Origin: Leptospiraceae bacterium
Lineage (GTDB): Bacteria > Spirochaetota > Leptospiria > Leptospirales > Leptospiraceae
Length of the DNA: 64,000 bases
Direction of reading: 5' to 3'
NCBI GenBank assembly: GCA_024233865.1
Contig: JACKPA010000004.1
Coordinates: 267,909-331,908 of the forward strand
Position 1 is the first letter of the stretch; every line of letters begins with the position of its first letter. The translations under genes were made by a program, and so were the position numbers. The notes beneath the pieces were generated by a model. The model ran no database searches, was not told the DNA's origin, and saw only the letters and a list, made by a program, of their open reading frames with translations. This document shows positions 9,928-19,855 of the stretch, one piece after another.

Positions 9928-10970
9928 TGACCCTCTTTGTAATACTGTAGCATAACGAATCGCATTAAAGGGTGGTAGCAGTCTCGCGCCATGTGACCTC
10001 CATCTGCAAAACTGTTACAATAAAATTCATCCGTATTGTCCAAATCATGTAATTTAAATCCGTACCTTTCAACCAAACCCTTCGTTTTTGTCCACCATCT
10101 ATCGGTAGACTTGGCTGATTTCAAAAGTTCTTGCATAGGTAGGGAACTTTGGGGCCACACAACAATTAAAGGAATTTTGGCGTTTTTAATCTTCTGTAAT
10201 ATATTTTCAAAAAAAGTATACTGCATTTCCGATTCAATGTAATTGGAAAAAAGCCAAGCAACGGTTCTTTCGCTGGTTGCTTGCAATCTGGCAAAGTCTT
10301 TTTCGATAAAGCCTTCTACCGGAGACATGGCATGCCCTTTATTGGTTAAAAGGTGATCTCGAACTTTTTTTCGCATGTCATAGATAATTTTATGATTCGG
10401 ATCTTTCAAACGTTTGTAAGCAATGTCAAGGTAGGGCTTGTTTTTGCTACTCGCAAACAGAAACTTACCCAGATAAAAACTTACATATTCTTTTCCGAAT
10501 ACAAAAGAGTATTTCATAATAAAAGGCAGATCGAAACTATAGGTCAGATTGGAATTTTTAAAAACGGGTGTACTTTCATTGAATTGGTTAGGGTCCGACT
10601 CCATAACAATTAGGTCTGGTCTAACACCGCCTTCTATAAGCCTTTCCAAAAAGTAAGCGTAATAAGCTGGAGTTGTTACTGCAGATGAAAAGTTGTAGAT
10701 GTCCCAATCTGGATAAAACTCCTCCAATTCTTTTGCGTCAAAATAAAGCAATCTCGAAGAGCCAAGCAAGATCATGAGCTTTTTTTGTTGTTTTCCAGCT
10801 TTGGCTCTTTGAATCAGTTGTTTGAGTAAATCCGTTTTTGCTTCGTAGTAAATATAGGTGAAGTCTGACTTGATGTAGGGTTTCACTGCATCAAGTAAAA
10901 AAATCTTATCAAGCAAAAACAAAAATAGAAATAACACTACAGGAATGAATAGGAACTTTTTATTTTTCAT
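9924..10970 (-). CDS. Membrane-anchored SGNH-like protein (DUF1574-like)
   Basis: 348 residues. An N-terminal membrane anchor (FLFIPVVLFLFLFLLDKIF) is followed by an SGNH-type core: LLGSSRLLYFDAKEL (block I-like, GSS in place of GDS) and a C-terminal DGGHMARDCYHPL resembling block V (DxxH). This layout matches the DUF1574 proteins that are numerous in Leptospira. Such proteins may modify envelope glycans, like AlgJ/AlgX acetyltransferases. Its coupling to the GT-C-like gene supports a glycan role. Confidence 0.65.
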   Translation of the reverse strand: MKNKKFLFIPVVLFLFLFLLDKIFLLDAVKPYIKSDFTYIYYEAKTDLLKQLIQRAKAGKQQKKLMILLGSSRLLYFDAKELEEFYPDWDIYNFSSAVTTPAYYAYFLERLIEGGVRPDLIVMESDPNQFNESTPVFKNSNLTYSFDLPFIMKYSFVFGKEYVSFYLGKFLFASSKNKPYLDIAYKRLKDPNHKIIYDMRKKVRDHLLTNKGHAMSPVEGFIEKDFARLQATSERTVAWLFSNYIESEMQYTFFENILQKIKNAKIPLIVVWPQSSLPMQELLKSAKSTDRWWTKTKGLVERYGFKLHDLDNTDEFYCNSFADGGHMARDCYHPLMRFVMLQYYKEGQ

Positions 10971-11009
10971 GCTAACCTTAAAAAAACGATAGACAGAATA
11001 GAAACACTT

Positions 11010-11414
11010 TTAGGGTGCAATTCTTTCCACCTTGGTTACTATATATTTTGTGTCCCCATTCCAAAAAAATTTGATAAATTTTTCTTCATAGTATAGTTTT
11101 ACTCTTTCTTTATTGAGTGCCACTTCGTTAAGGATATTGATAACATCTTGTTGGCTGGAATTGACCGAAAACTCCCATACGGAGGATATTCCGCTTCCAC
11201 CACTGGAGTTGATACCTTCAACATTCAATTCACCTTCATAAGTTTTATAAATATAACCTTTTTTGCTTAATTTCATAACAATACCGGCTCTGTAACCTTC
11301 GCTATAACTTCCGTATTGCAAAAATAAGGCTGTCAAAACAAAAATTAAAACAATTCCGAATCCTGATAATAACAAACCTTTTTTAAATTTTCTTTTGATT
11401 TTATTTTTATCCAT
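11010..11414 (-). CDS. Small membrane-anchored conserved hypothetical protein
   Basis: 134 residues. A basic N-terminus and one transmembrane helix (LLLSGFGIVLIFVLTALFL) are followed by a soluble domain that begins YSEGYRAGIVMKLSKKGYIYKTYEGEL. This opening recalls a small family, common in Bacteroidetes, that is often misannotated as a 6-phosphogluconate dehydrogenase. There is no catalytic motif. It is the first gene of the minus-strand group leading to tex. Confidence 0.6.
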   Translation of the reverse strand: MDKNKIKRKFKKGLLLSGFGIVLIFVLTALFLQYGSYSEGYRAGIVMKLSKKGYIYKTYEGELNVEGINSSGGSGISSVWEFSVNSSQQDVINILNEVALNKERVKLYYEEKFIKFFWNGDTKYIVTKVERIAP

Positions 11415-11568
11415 AATGATCTTCTTTAATTTTGGGTTTATATACTATATATAACATTACACCATGGCTTTACAATTCTTTTTTTTGACAAATTTAACGT
11501 AATACATAAAAAATTCCAAGACAATAAATGTTTTCCAGTTTACATGGCTTTTAGGAGAAGAGGGGACA

Positions 11569-14500
11569 ATGGAAGCTTTGGTCATAAGTGGTTGTGAAGA
11601 TTTGCTACAAATCCTCAAAGAATACTCTCAAAATCATGGAATCAAGCTTGTTAATTACCAGGAGCAAAAAAAGAAAAATTGCCCTCTTGTTATTATTGAT
11701 ACGGATTTTTATAGTTTTGAGATTTTATTAGCAGAGATCAAATCTTTAAGTGAAAGTAGCTATGTTGTAGTTGTTTTCGAGAATGTTACACCGGAAAAGA
11801 TTTCCATTCTTCTTGAATCTGGGGCAGATGATTTTTTAGAAAAACCTATAAATTTAAAAATGCTCAATTTGCGTTTTCCTGTTTTTTGCAATGCCATCAA
11901 ACAAATTCAGAAAAATTCGATGGGAATGATCCACGATATAACCAAGCAGGAAAAAACCGAAAGAGCGCTTAAGAAATCACAATCCGATTTACAGGCTATT
12001 TTATCTAGTATACAGATTAACTTTATTTTGATTGATCCGGATCGAAAAATTAGAGCTTACAATAAAGCAGCTCAAGAAATGGCTCAAGCCATATATGGAA
12101 ATTCTATTGCGGAAGGCGATTCTATTGAAAAGTTTTTTTTTGAAAAGGACTTGGAAGATTTTTACAAAGATTTTGAACTTACCATGCAAGGGGAGTCTAT
12201 TTGGTTGGAAAAGTGCTTGAACAATTCATGGTATGAATTTATATACAATCCCGTATACGAAGATAAACAAATTACCGGGGTTTGCTTGAGCGCTATAAAT
12301 GTGCATGATCGAAAAAGAAGTGAACTAGCGCTTCGAAAGAGCGAAGCAAGAAATCGGGCATTGTTAGATGCTATTCCGGATTTAATGTTTAGAATTCGTT
12401 CGGATGGAGTTTTTTTGGATTATAAATCATCCAACCAAGATTTATTGTCAGTAAGTCCCAAGTTCATTATCGGGAACGCAATCTACAATGCCTTTTCTCA
12501 AGAAATCAGCCAAGAAGTGACTTATTTTGTTCACAAAGCAATTCAAACCAATGAGCTACAGAGCTATGAATACTCCCTTGTTGCAAACAACAATCAAAAA
12601 GATTTTGAAGCTCGCATTGTTAAGAGTGGTGAAGACGAAGTTATAACAATTATTCGGGATGTTACGGAACGCAAAAAAGCTGAAGCGTCCCTTCGTTTGT
12701 TAGAGGCTGCTATTTCGGCAAGTATTGACGGATTGATAATTGCAGACGCAACCAAACGTGATCTACCGCTAATTTATGTAAACAAAGGATTTGAAACTTT
12801 AACCGGTTATACGGCAGAGGAATCATTAGGAAAAAATTGTAGATTTTTAAGGGGTAATGATCATAAGCAAAAGGGTCGAAATGAAATCAAACAAGCTTTA
12901 AATGCCGGGAGGGAATGTCGTACACTGTTTCGAAACTATCGTAAAAATGGAGAGATGTTTTGGAATGAATTAACTATTTACCCTGTTAAGGATTCGAAAG
13001 GTAAACTTATTAGTTACGCTGGAGTACAGCGAGACGTTACTTCTCGGATAGAAGCAGAAGCATCTCTTCGAAAAAACAATATGCTTTTGAATGCCATGAC
13101 AAATGCCCAGTTAAAATATATCTCTCAAATTGATACGGAGGCTATATTTGAAAATTTGCTAGAATCTCTGCTTACTTTGACCGAAAGTAAATATGGTTTT
13201 ATCGGTGAGATTATGTACAAAAATGAGCAACCTTATCTTAAAATTCATGCCATCATAAATGTTGTTCATAATTCGAGGGGTATACGTTATGAGAAACATA
13301 TTTCACAAAACATAGAGTTTCATAATTTAACTAACATCCTAGCGTATGTGTTAAGCAATTGGAAACCGATTATATCAAATCAATATTCTAACTATATAGA
13401 GCAAGAATTACCGGGTTTTACTCCACCATTGTATTCTTTTCTTGGACTTCCTTTTTTTAGTGAAGGACAATTGGTAGGAATGGTAGGTACCGCAAACAGA
13501 AAAGAAGGTTATGATGAAAATTTAATCCAATACCTACAACCTTTTTTGTTGACTTGTGCAACAACTATCAAAGCAAACCGGAAAGATATGCAACGCAGAC
13601 AAGCAGAACAAAAATTGAAAGACTTGAATGAAGAACTAGAACATAGGGTTAAACAAAGAACAATTGAACTTTCAGAAGCTTATGAATTGCTAAAAAGCGA
13701 AGAAACCCAATTACAAAAAGCAAAAGAAACTGCAGAGCGAGCTAATCAAGCCAAAACGGAATTTCTAACAAACATAAGCCACGAACTTCGAACTCCTTTA
13801 AATGGTATATTAGGTTATACTCAGATACTAAAAAGAGATAAAAACCTATCCGAACAATATAAAAAAAGCCTAGGCATCATTCAAAATAGCGGAGAGCATC
13901 TTTTAAATCTAATCAATGATATTTTAAATTTATCTAAAATAGAAGCCGGTAGAATGGAGTCTATTAAAAATGAATTTGATTTTACAACTTTTTTGGACCG
14001 TATTGTTGATATCATTCAAATCAGAACAAAAGAAAAAGGTCTTACATTTCATTTTAAACGAGATACGCATCTTCCCGAAGCCGTTTATTCAGATGAAAAG
14101 TCCATTAGACAGGTTCTAATAAACTTACTTGGCAATGCCATCAAATTTACAAAAATTGGTTCTATTACTCTTGCAATAGAATATGCCAAAGCTCAAGAAA
14201 ATCCGATAGGCTCTTTGGCTAAAATCCGGTTTGAGGTAAAAGATACGGGAGTTGGAATTCATCAAAGTAAGTTAGAACAGATATTTTTGCCTTTTCATCA
14301 AATTGTAGATAATTCTCAAGAAACGGAAGGAACGGGTTTAGGTCTAGCCATTAGCAAAAAACTTGTGGAAATGATGGGCGGGAAACTTAATGTAGAAAGT
14401 GAAGTAGGGCAGGGTTCTACCTTTTGGTTTGAAATAGAAATTATGAAGGTAAGACCCACTAAGACTCACCTGGAGCAGGAAGCAAAAGAAATTATTGGTT

Positions 14501-15150
14501 ATGAAGGAGAAACGAAAAAAATTCTGGTTGTAGATGACAAATGGGAAAACAGAAAAGTTCTGACAATGATCTTAAAACTATTGAATTTTGACGTTTTGGA
14601 AGCTCAAGACGGATTAGAATGTATCAGGAAAGCCAATGCCTATAAACCCGATTTGGTATTTTTAGATTTACGAATGCCTGTTTTGAATGGTTTCGGAACA
14701 GCAACTCAGTTGAGACAAATCGAGAAACTGAAAAATCTAAAAATTGTTATTATATCCGCTAGTGCAAACGATGTATATCGTCAAAAAAGTTTAGAAATCG
14801 GTTGTGACGACTATATAGCCAAACCTTTTGTAATTCAAAAAATACTAGAAACCATTCAAAAACACCTGAAACTAGAATGGATATACGAGTCTATGAGTAA
14901 AGAAATTTCGGCACCTTCTATTCAAAATACACAAATTCAGAAAATGATGTTAATTCCTATAAGTATGCAAGAAGAATTGTACAACTTTTCTTTGGCTGGG
15001 GATATAGAAGAAATTTATCAATTAACAGAAAGGTTTATAAAAATAGATGGTGGTTTTAAGGAATTGGCAAACGAGATTCAAAAGTTTGCAGAAAATTTTG
15101 AGACTGATAAAATTATTGAACTTATTCAAAAAACAAAAGAGGCAAAATGA
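11569..15150 (+). CDS. LOV-containing hybrid histidine kinase
   Basis: 1193 residues. Residues 1-115 form a degenerate receiver-like domain (ESGADDFLEKP). PAS domains occupy about 130-245 and 255-365. A LOV domain (about 370-500) carries GKNCRFLRG with the photoactive Cys424, then NYRKNGEMFWNEL and GVQRDVT, so the flavin-contacting Asn, Asn and Gln are kept; the Gln usual after NCRFL is Arg. A GAF domain (about 510-675) and a coiled coil follow. HisKA has His738 in SHELRTP, and HATPase_c and a REC domain with Asp1033 in FLDLRMP complete it. The stop overlaps the next kinase start (ATGA). A GGAG-like ribosome site precedes the ATG. Probably a soluble blue-light-responsive kinase. Confidence 0.9.
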   Translation: MEALVISGCEDLLQILKEYSQNHGIKLVNYQEQKKKNCPLVIIDTDFYSFEILLAEIKSLSESSYVVVVFENVTPEKISILLESGADDFLEKPINLKMLNLRFPVFCNAIKQIQKNSMGMIHDITKQEKTERALKKSQSDLQAILSSIQINFILIDPDRKIRAYNKAAQEMAQAIYGNSIAEGDSIEKFFFEKDLEDFYKDFELTMQGESIWLEKCLNNSWYEFIYNPVYEDKQITGVCLSAINVHDRKRSELALRKSEARNRALLDAIPDLMFRIRSDGVFLDYKSSNQDLLSVSPKFIIGNAIYNAFSQEISQEVTYFVHKAIQTNELQSYEYSLVANNNQKDFEARIVKSGEDEVITIIRDVTERKKAEASLRLLEAAISASIDGLIIADATKRDLPLIYVNKGFETLTGYTAEESLGKNCRFLRGNDHKQKGRNEIKQALNAGRECRTLFRNYRKNGEMFWNELTIYPVKDSKGKLISYAGVQRDVTSRIEAEASLRKNNMLLNAMTNAQLKYISQIDTEAIFENLLESLLTLTESKYGFIGEIMYKNEQPYLKIHAIINVVHNSRGIRYEKHISQNIEFHNLTNILAYVLSNWKPIISNQYSNYIEQELPGFTPPLYSFLGLPFFSEGQLVGMVGTANRKEGYDENLIQYLQPFLLTCATTIKANRKDMQRRQAEQKLKDLNEELEHRVKQRTIELSEAYELLKSEETQLQKAKETAERANQAKTEFLTNISHELRTPLNGILGYTQILKRDKNLSEQYKKSLGIIQNSGEHLLNLINDILNLSKIEAGRMESIKNEFDFTTFLDRIVDIIQIRTKEKGLTFHFKRDTHLPEAVYSDEKSIRQVLINLLGNAIKFTKIGSITLAIEYAKAQENPIGSLAKIRFEVKDTGVGIHQSKLEQIFLPFHQIVDNSQETEGTGLGLAISKKLVEMMGGKLNVESEVGQGSTFWFEIEIMKVRPTKTHLEQEAKEIIGYEGETKKILVVDDKWENRKVLTMILKLLNFDVLEAQDGLECIRKANAYKPDLVFLDLRMPVLNGFGTATQLRQIEKLKNLKIVIISASANDVYRQKSLEIGCDDYIAKPFVIQKILETIQKHLKLEWIYESMSKEISAPSIQNTQIQKMMLIPISMQEELYNFSLAGDIEEIYQLTERFIKIDGGFKELANEIQKFAENFETDKIIELIQKTKEAK

Positions 15151-16259
15151 AATCAAGCATAGTACTAATTGTAGATGATAATACGACAAATTTAAACGTT
15201 CTTTTTGATGCTCTAAAAAGTGCGGAATACAAAGTATTAACAGCCAGGAACGGACAAGAAGCTTTACAGAGGATTGAGCACACAAAACCGGATATTATTT
15301 TATTAGATATAAAGATGCCAATCTTAAATGGATTTGAAGCTTGTAAGCTATTAAAAGAAGATAATAAAACCAAAGATATACCGGTAATTTTTTTAACTGC
15401 TTTAGATGAGATTGAAAATAAGGTTAAAGGCTTTGAATTAGGTGCGGTAGACTATATAACAAAACCTTTACAGCAAGTGGAAGTTTTGGCTCGTGTAAAA
15501 ACTCACCTCACAATTAGCATTCAACAAAAAGAACTGGAAAAACAAAATATAGAATTAAGCAATCTCAATAAAGAAAAAAATGAATTTCTTGGAATTGCTT
15601 CTCACGACCTGAAAAATCCTTTGAATGTACTTTTTTTGCTGACATCTATGCTGATAAAACACCGTAAAAACTTAGGAGACGAGAAGGTAGACGAAAAACT
15701 GAAAGAAATTCTACATTCGAGCTATCATATGCTGGATATTATCAATAAATTTTTAGATATTCATCAAATAGAGAGCGGACAAATTCTTTATTATTCAAAA
15801 GATATTGACGTATCTAAAACAATAACTAAAGCCGTTTCTTCTTTTTCAAACCAAGCCGAATCAAAAAGTATTAACATTCACTACACACCTTCGGAATTGC
15901 CAATTATAGTGGAAACAGATGAAAGCATTTTGACAAACATCCTGGAAAACCTAATCTCCAATGCTCTCAAGTTTTCACATCCCAACCAAAATATTTATAT
16001 AGAATTAAAATCGACTCCCGACACAGTGCGATTTGAAGTACAAGATGAAGGACAAGGACTTACGGAAGCAGATACGGCACAACTGTTTCAGAAATTTACT
16101 CGTTTGAGTGCAAAACCTACCGGTAAGGAACATTCAACAGGTTTGGGATTATCGATAGTAAAAAAACTAACCGATATGATAGGAGGAAAAGTGTGGGCAG
16201 AAAGTGAGGGCAAGGGCAGGGGGGCTAAATTCATTATGGAAGTTCCTTTTACAAAGTGA
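15147..16259 (+). CDS. Receiver-histidine kinase protein
   Basis: 370 residues. An N-terminal REC domain (VDDNTTNLNVL, Asp54 in LLDIKMP, Lys in ITKPL) is joined by a coiled coil to HisKA with His153 in ASHDLKNP. HATPase_c follows (NLISNALKF, DEGQGL, TGLGLSIVKKL). It is translationally coupled by a 4-base overlap to the LOV kinase, so phosphotransfer from the LOV protein's receiver or kinase to this REC domain is likely. No DNA-binding output is present. Confidence 0.93.
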   Translation: MKSSIVLIVDDNTTNLNVLFDALKSAEYKVLTARNGQEALQRIEHTKPDIILLDIKMPILNGFEACKLLKEDNKTKDIPVIFLTALDEIENKVKGFELGAVDYITKPLQQVEVLARVKTHLTISIQQKELEKQNIELSNLNKEKNEFLGIASHDLKNPLNVLFLLTSMLIKHRKNLGDEKVDEKLKEILHSSYHMLDIINKFLDIHQIESGQILYYSKDIDVSKTITKAVSSFSNQAESKSINIHYTPSELPIIVETDESILTNILENLISNALKFSHPNQNIYIELKSTPDTVRFEVQDEGQGLTEADTAQLFQKFTRLSAKPTGKEHSTGLGLSIVKKLTDMIGGKVWAESEGKGRGAKFIMEVPFTK

Positions 16260-16260
16260 G

Positions 16261-17244
16261 TTAGTCATACACCTCTATGTCTTTCCAGATTTGGTTTAGA
16301 AGGTTTATTTTAAATTGAAGTTGATTGTAATAAAAACAGTAGATAAAATTGGAATTTTGGAACATGGATGTAAATAACTTATCCGTTGCCTTGTATTTTT
16401 TGGTTGGATTGTAGGTTAAATAGCCTTCATCTATCGTTTTTTGCAACATATCCGCAAAAAGCTCATCATAAGACTGCTCCAAACATTCTCTTTCGATAGT
16501 ATAAACTTTATCTCTGTAAATGCTATTGGCGAGACGATTCATTTTATAAAACAAAAATCTTCGAGACACTCCTTCTTTTATATCATTTGTGAATAAAGCA
16601 TAAGAAAGCAAATGAGCTGTAGTGATAACTATCTTAGCTCGGTGACTATCTATGATATTTTTGTTGGGTTGCTTATGATCTAACAATTGAGTGATTGTTT
16701 CATTGGAGTAAGAAAACTGCAAATGAAGAGTTGGTTTTGGAAAAGAAACGTTATTATAGGTAATGGTAGTGTAATTACAATACAAATTTGGTAGTACATT
16801 TTTTAGATTTGTTAAGAAATGCATTGTGCTTGTGTTTTTGGAATCCATATTGTAAAATAAAATGATGTTTGTACTATTTTGCTTGTTTTTTAAATAGGAC
16901 AGGTCTTGCACAATTTGAGTCGTTTTTGGTTGAAGCGTCTGCAGATACATTTCAAAAATTTTTTTCCCCATATCATTGGGAGAAAAAAAGGTGAATAGCC
17001 CTCTATCTTGTAAGGTGTCTTGGTATATAAAATGCTCATAAATTTGCTTAGATTGTTTGCAGATAAAAGGGTACAATAACAAGTCTTCTTTTAAAGAATA
17101 ATTGACAAAGGTGATATACGATGAGTTTACGGAAATCGGATGAATCGAACTTTCTTCGTTATAAATCTTTATTTCATTAAAAAGAATTTTAAGATAGAAG
17201 CTCGTAAATCCCTGCAAAAAAACACTTCTAAGTTGATCTATCAT
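16261..17244 (-). CDS. Hypothetical protein, partner of the NAD-kinase-like gene
   Basis: 327 residues that I do not recognise. There is no signal peptide or obvious transmembrane helix. The N-terminal half is rich in aromatic and beta-forming residues; the C-terminal half is helical and charged (YKMNRLANSIYRDKVY, then a Lys/Tyr-rich stretch). It starts 8 bases after the NAD-kinase-like gene, so the two form an operon. It converges with the REC-kinase gene, with only one base between them. Confidence 0.7.
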   Translation of the reverse strand: MIDQLRSVFLQGFTSFYLKILFNEIKIYNEESSIHPISVNSSYITFVNYSLKEDLLLYPFICKQSKQIYEHFIYQDTLQDRGLFTFFSPNDMGKKIFEMYLQTLQPKTTQIVQDLSYLKNKQNSTNIILFYNMDSKNTSTMHFLTNLKNVLPNLYCNYTTITYNNVSFPKPTLHLQFSYSNETITQLLDHKQPNKNIIDSHRAKIVITTAHLLSYALFTNDIKEGVSRRFLFYKMNRLANSIYRDKVYTIERECLEQSYDELFADMLQKTIDEGYLTYNPTKKYKATDKLFTSMFQNSNFIYCFYYNQLQFKINLLNQIWKDIEVYD

Positions 17245-17252
17245 AACAAACT

Positions 17253-18158
17253 CTATTTTGTTTTTATGATTACATGAAGCTTTTTAGGAGAAAGCCTAAA
17301 ATGAGCTATCGCTCCTGGCGGAAAGTTATAAATCCTTTCGGAAAGTGAGTCTATGGCAATCCCACCATTCATCTCCGAAATTATTTTTAGTTCCCCTTTG
17401 ACGGAAAAATCAGTTAACAAAAAATTTTTTCTCGTTTTGGTGTTTAATTCCCTTGTATATACTTTAAAATAGGTTGAATCTTTTGGGAATGTTACATCTT
17501 CCGGCTCACCAATCTGGCAAGAGTCATACCAACCGGTGGAACCGGCACCGGTTGATAATAAAATGCCGGAACTTTTTTGCTCTTCACTTATACCATTGTA
17601 AGAAATGATGTATCTGCTTGTCAAATCGGGAATATTGTTTCGTATGGAAATTTCACTAACAGCACTAATTGTATTGATTTTTTGTCCATCTGGGTATTCG
17701 ATTTCACCCGATATAAGCGACCATTTTTCAATTTGTGTATCAGACCAATTGTTTTTTAGAGTTTCTTGCAAGTTTTCCATAGAGAACGATAACAAAGCAC
17801 CAGCCGATGTTTGTGGGTCGGAATTGCATCCCATAATGAGGCTCTCAGCTGCAAAATGAGCTGTGTATGTAAAATGATTATCACCACCAAGGGAGACAAT
17901 AAGATCATATTCTTGGATGTTTCCCAAGTCTAAGCCTTCTCGAAAAATAAAGGTTCCACTTGTAAAAACCTCTTGTATGATTTTTCTGCTTTCCAATTGT
18001 CTCAGATGGGAATGATAAACCCTTTCAAAACAGTTGTTTTGGATTTTACATATCTGCTTGTAGTGATTTATATCCTTGTGTTTTTCCAAATCTATTTCAT
18101 ACTTGGTTTTTTTATAAACAACTAAGACTTTTTGAATTTTGTTTGGTTCTTGTATCAT
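17253..18158 (-). CDS. ATP-NAD kinase-like protein
   Basis: 301 residues. The signature LIVSLGGDNHFTYTAHF replaces the classical GGDGTxL, and a second signature, LLSTGAGSTGWYDS, matches the NAD-binding GxxSTGxTA/W block of NAD kinases. The C-terminal beta-sheet domain is present. The GGDN variant resembles the divergent eukaryotic-type or NADK2-like branch, so NAD phosphorylation is likely but another substrate is possible. It is followed closely by the hypothetical gene. Confidence 0.72.
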   Translation of the reverse strand: MIQEPNKIQKVLVVYKKTKYEIDLEKHKDINHYKQICKIQNNCFERVYHSHLRQLESRKIIQEVFTSGTFIFREGLDLGNIQEYDLIVSLGGDNHFTYTAHFAAESLIMGCNSDPQTSAGALLSFSMENLQETLKNNWSDTQIEKWSLISGEIEYPDGQKINTISAVSEISIRNNIPDLTSRYIISYNGISEEQKSSGILLSTGAGSTGWYDSCQIGEPEDVTFPKDSTYFKVYTRELNTKTRKNFLLTDFSVKGELKIISEMNGGIAIDSLSERIYNFPPGAIAHFRLSPKKLHVIIKTK

Positions 18159-18346
18159 TTTGAAAATTGTGAAATAATAGCACTAGAAAGTACAATATAG
18201 GAAAAGGGTATCTTCCGTCATGAAAAAAAAAGGTTTTAAAAAAAATATGCAACTTTTTAGTTTCTTTACCGATTCTTAAAGAAATTAAACGCTTGAAATT
18301 CTTACATGGAATATTGTATTTTGTATAAAAAGGATGAGTATATAGT

Positions 18347-18661
18347 ATGGCAGTGGCAAAACCAACACCAATGAAAAAGTCTCAGATTATTACTGAGTTA
18401 GCAACAACGCTAAATAAAACCAAAAAAGAAGTTAGTGATTTTCTGGATGCTTTAGTAAGTTTAACATATAAAGAAACTAAAAAAAATGGGTCCTTTGCAA
18501 TTCCCGGAATTGGAAAATTGACACTTAAAAAGACTAAAAAGCGGAAAGGGCGTAATCCAGCTACCGGTGCTGAAATTGATATTCCGGCAAAAACCGTAGT
18601 CAAAGCTTCGCTATTTAAAGCATGTAAAGAAGCAATTGTTCCACCTCCTAAAAAAAAGTAG
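18347..18661 (+). CDS. HU-family DNA-binding protein
   Basis: 104 residues. The fold elements are complete: MKKSQIITELATTLNKTKKEV, then FAIPGIGKL, the DNA-binding arm RKGRNPATGAEIDIPAKTV and the C-terminal helix. It has a short N-terminal extension and a PPPKKK tail. HU proteins bend and compact DNA. A small hypothetical gene follows after 18 bases. Confidence 0.95.
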   Translation: MAVAKPTPMKKSQIITELATTLNKTKKEVSDFLDALVSLTYKETKKNGSFAIPGIGKLTLKKTKKRKGRNPATGAEIDIPAKTVVKASLFKACKEAIVPPPKKK

Positions 18662-18679
18662 AATAAACGGTTCATAAGG

Positions 18680-19132
18680 ATGGGGAATGACTATTCTTAC
18701 AATCCTTTAGGAGATTCTTTGCTTGGAGAGCTTATTTGTAGCGTGTGGAAGGGGAAAGGCCGGGACACAGAAGAGCTAAAACAAGCGATTTATTCACACC
18801 TATCAGAAGGGGGTGATTTTAAAGGAACTCCTAAAGGGGAGAAGCAGATTATTATGAATTTGCTACCCAATCGGATACGAAAGTATATCGAAGAAAAGAA
18901 TTTTAACAAAATCGCAAAAGAATTCACGAATCTCTTAAAAGGACGTGATTTGGCTCAAAAGCCAGCGATTGACGTAGCTTTTGAGCTTCTGGAATGGATT
19001 TTAACGGGATTTCAAGAGGATGATCTTGTTTTGCTTTTGCTACCGGTTTTTTTTAACAATAGATTGCAGTTTGATAAGGAACTTTTAGATGAACTAAAGG
19101 TTTCTTATCAGCAATTGTTAGTTCAAAACTAG
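18680..19132 (+). CDS. Hypothetical protein downstream of HU
   Basis: 150 residues, soluble, mostly helical by composition, with no recognised motif. It contains ICSVWKGKGRDTEEL near the N-terminus and a hydrophobic helix DDLVLLLLPVFF near residue 120. It probably shares the HU transcript. It converges with efp, 29 bases away. Confidence 0.65.
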   Translation: MGNDYSYNPLGDSLLGELICSVWKGKGRDTEELKQAIYSHLSEGGDFKGTPKGEKQIIMNLLPNRIRKYIEEKNFNKIAKEFTNLLKGRDLAQKPAIDVAFELLEWILTGFQEDDLVLLLLPVFFNNRLQFDKELLDELKVSYQQLLVQN

Positions 19133-19161
19133 AGAATTGCAAAAAAACAAGAATTTTAAAA

Positions 19162-19731
19162 TTACTTATTCACTCTTTCCACATAAGAAAGGTCTCTAAG
19201 GTCAATTTTAACTACATCACCTTGCTTTACAAATATGGGAACATTGATCTCACCACCGGTTTCCAACTGCACTTTTTTGAGAGCTGTTCCGGAAGTGTCC
19301 CCTTTTAAGCCTTCTTCTGCATAAGAAACTTGCAAAATACTGAAGTTTGGAGGAATTACACCTATAGGGTTTCCTTCATAAAATGTTACCTCAACTTGGG
19401 TTTCTTCTTTTAAAAAGGGTAAAATATCATCTATGTGTTCTTTAGGGATGTGGATTTGCTCGTAATCATTTACATCCATAAAAACAATGTCGTTCTCTTC
19501 TTTGTAGCAATAGGTCATATTGCGTTTTTCTAATTCAACGCTTTCAAGCTTTTCCGATGCTTTAAAAGTTCTTTCTATTGTACTACTCTTAATTATGTTT
19601 TTTAGCTTTGTTCTAATAAACGCACTTCCTTTACCAGGATTCACAAACTCGGATTTTACTACCGAGTATATTTCATTTTCTACCTTAAGGACCATGCCTT
19701 TTTTAACTTCCGTAATGCTAAGAGTAGCCAT
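19162..19731 (-). CDS. efp: Translation elongation factor P
   Basis: 189 residues, the normal length. The KOW-like N-terminal domain holds Lys34 in NPGKGSAF, the position modified by beta-lysylation in other bacteria. The middle and C-terminal OB domains follow (PPNFSILQVSYAEEGLKGDTS, then GDVVKIDLRDLSYVER). EF-P relieves ribosome stalling at polyproline. No epmA or epmB lies nearby. Confidence 0.97.
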   Translation of the reverse strand: MATLSITEVKKGMVLKVENEIYSVVKSEFVNPGKGSAFIRTKLKNIIKSSTIERTFKASEKLESVELEKRNMTYCYKEENDIVFMDVNDYEQIHIPKEHIDDILPFLKEETQVEVTFYEGNPIGVIPPNFSILQVSYAEEGLKGDTSGTALKKVQLETGGEINVPIFVKQGDVVKIDLRDLSYVERVNK

Positions 19732-19855
19732 TCACACCTGCCATCAAATATGTTATTCTTCTTTTACAAGACTTGTTAGCATAGGCTTACTGTCAACCGA
19801 ATTTGCTAAACCTTAAACAATACGTTTTTTCTACGTATTCACAGAAAAAACAAAG

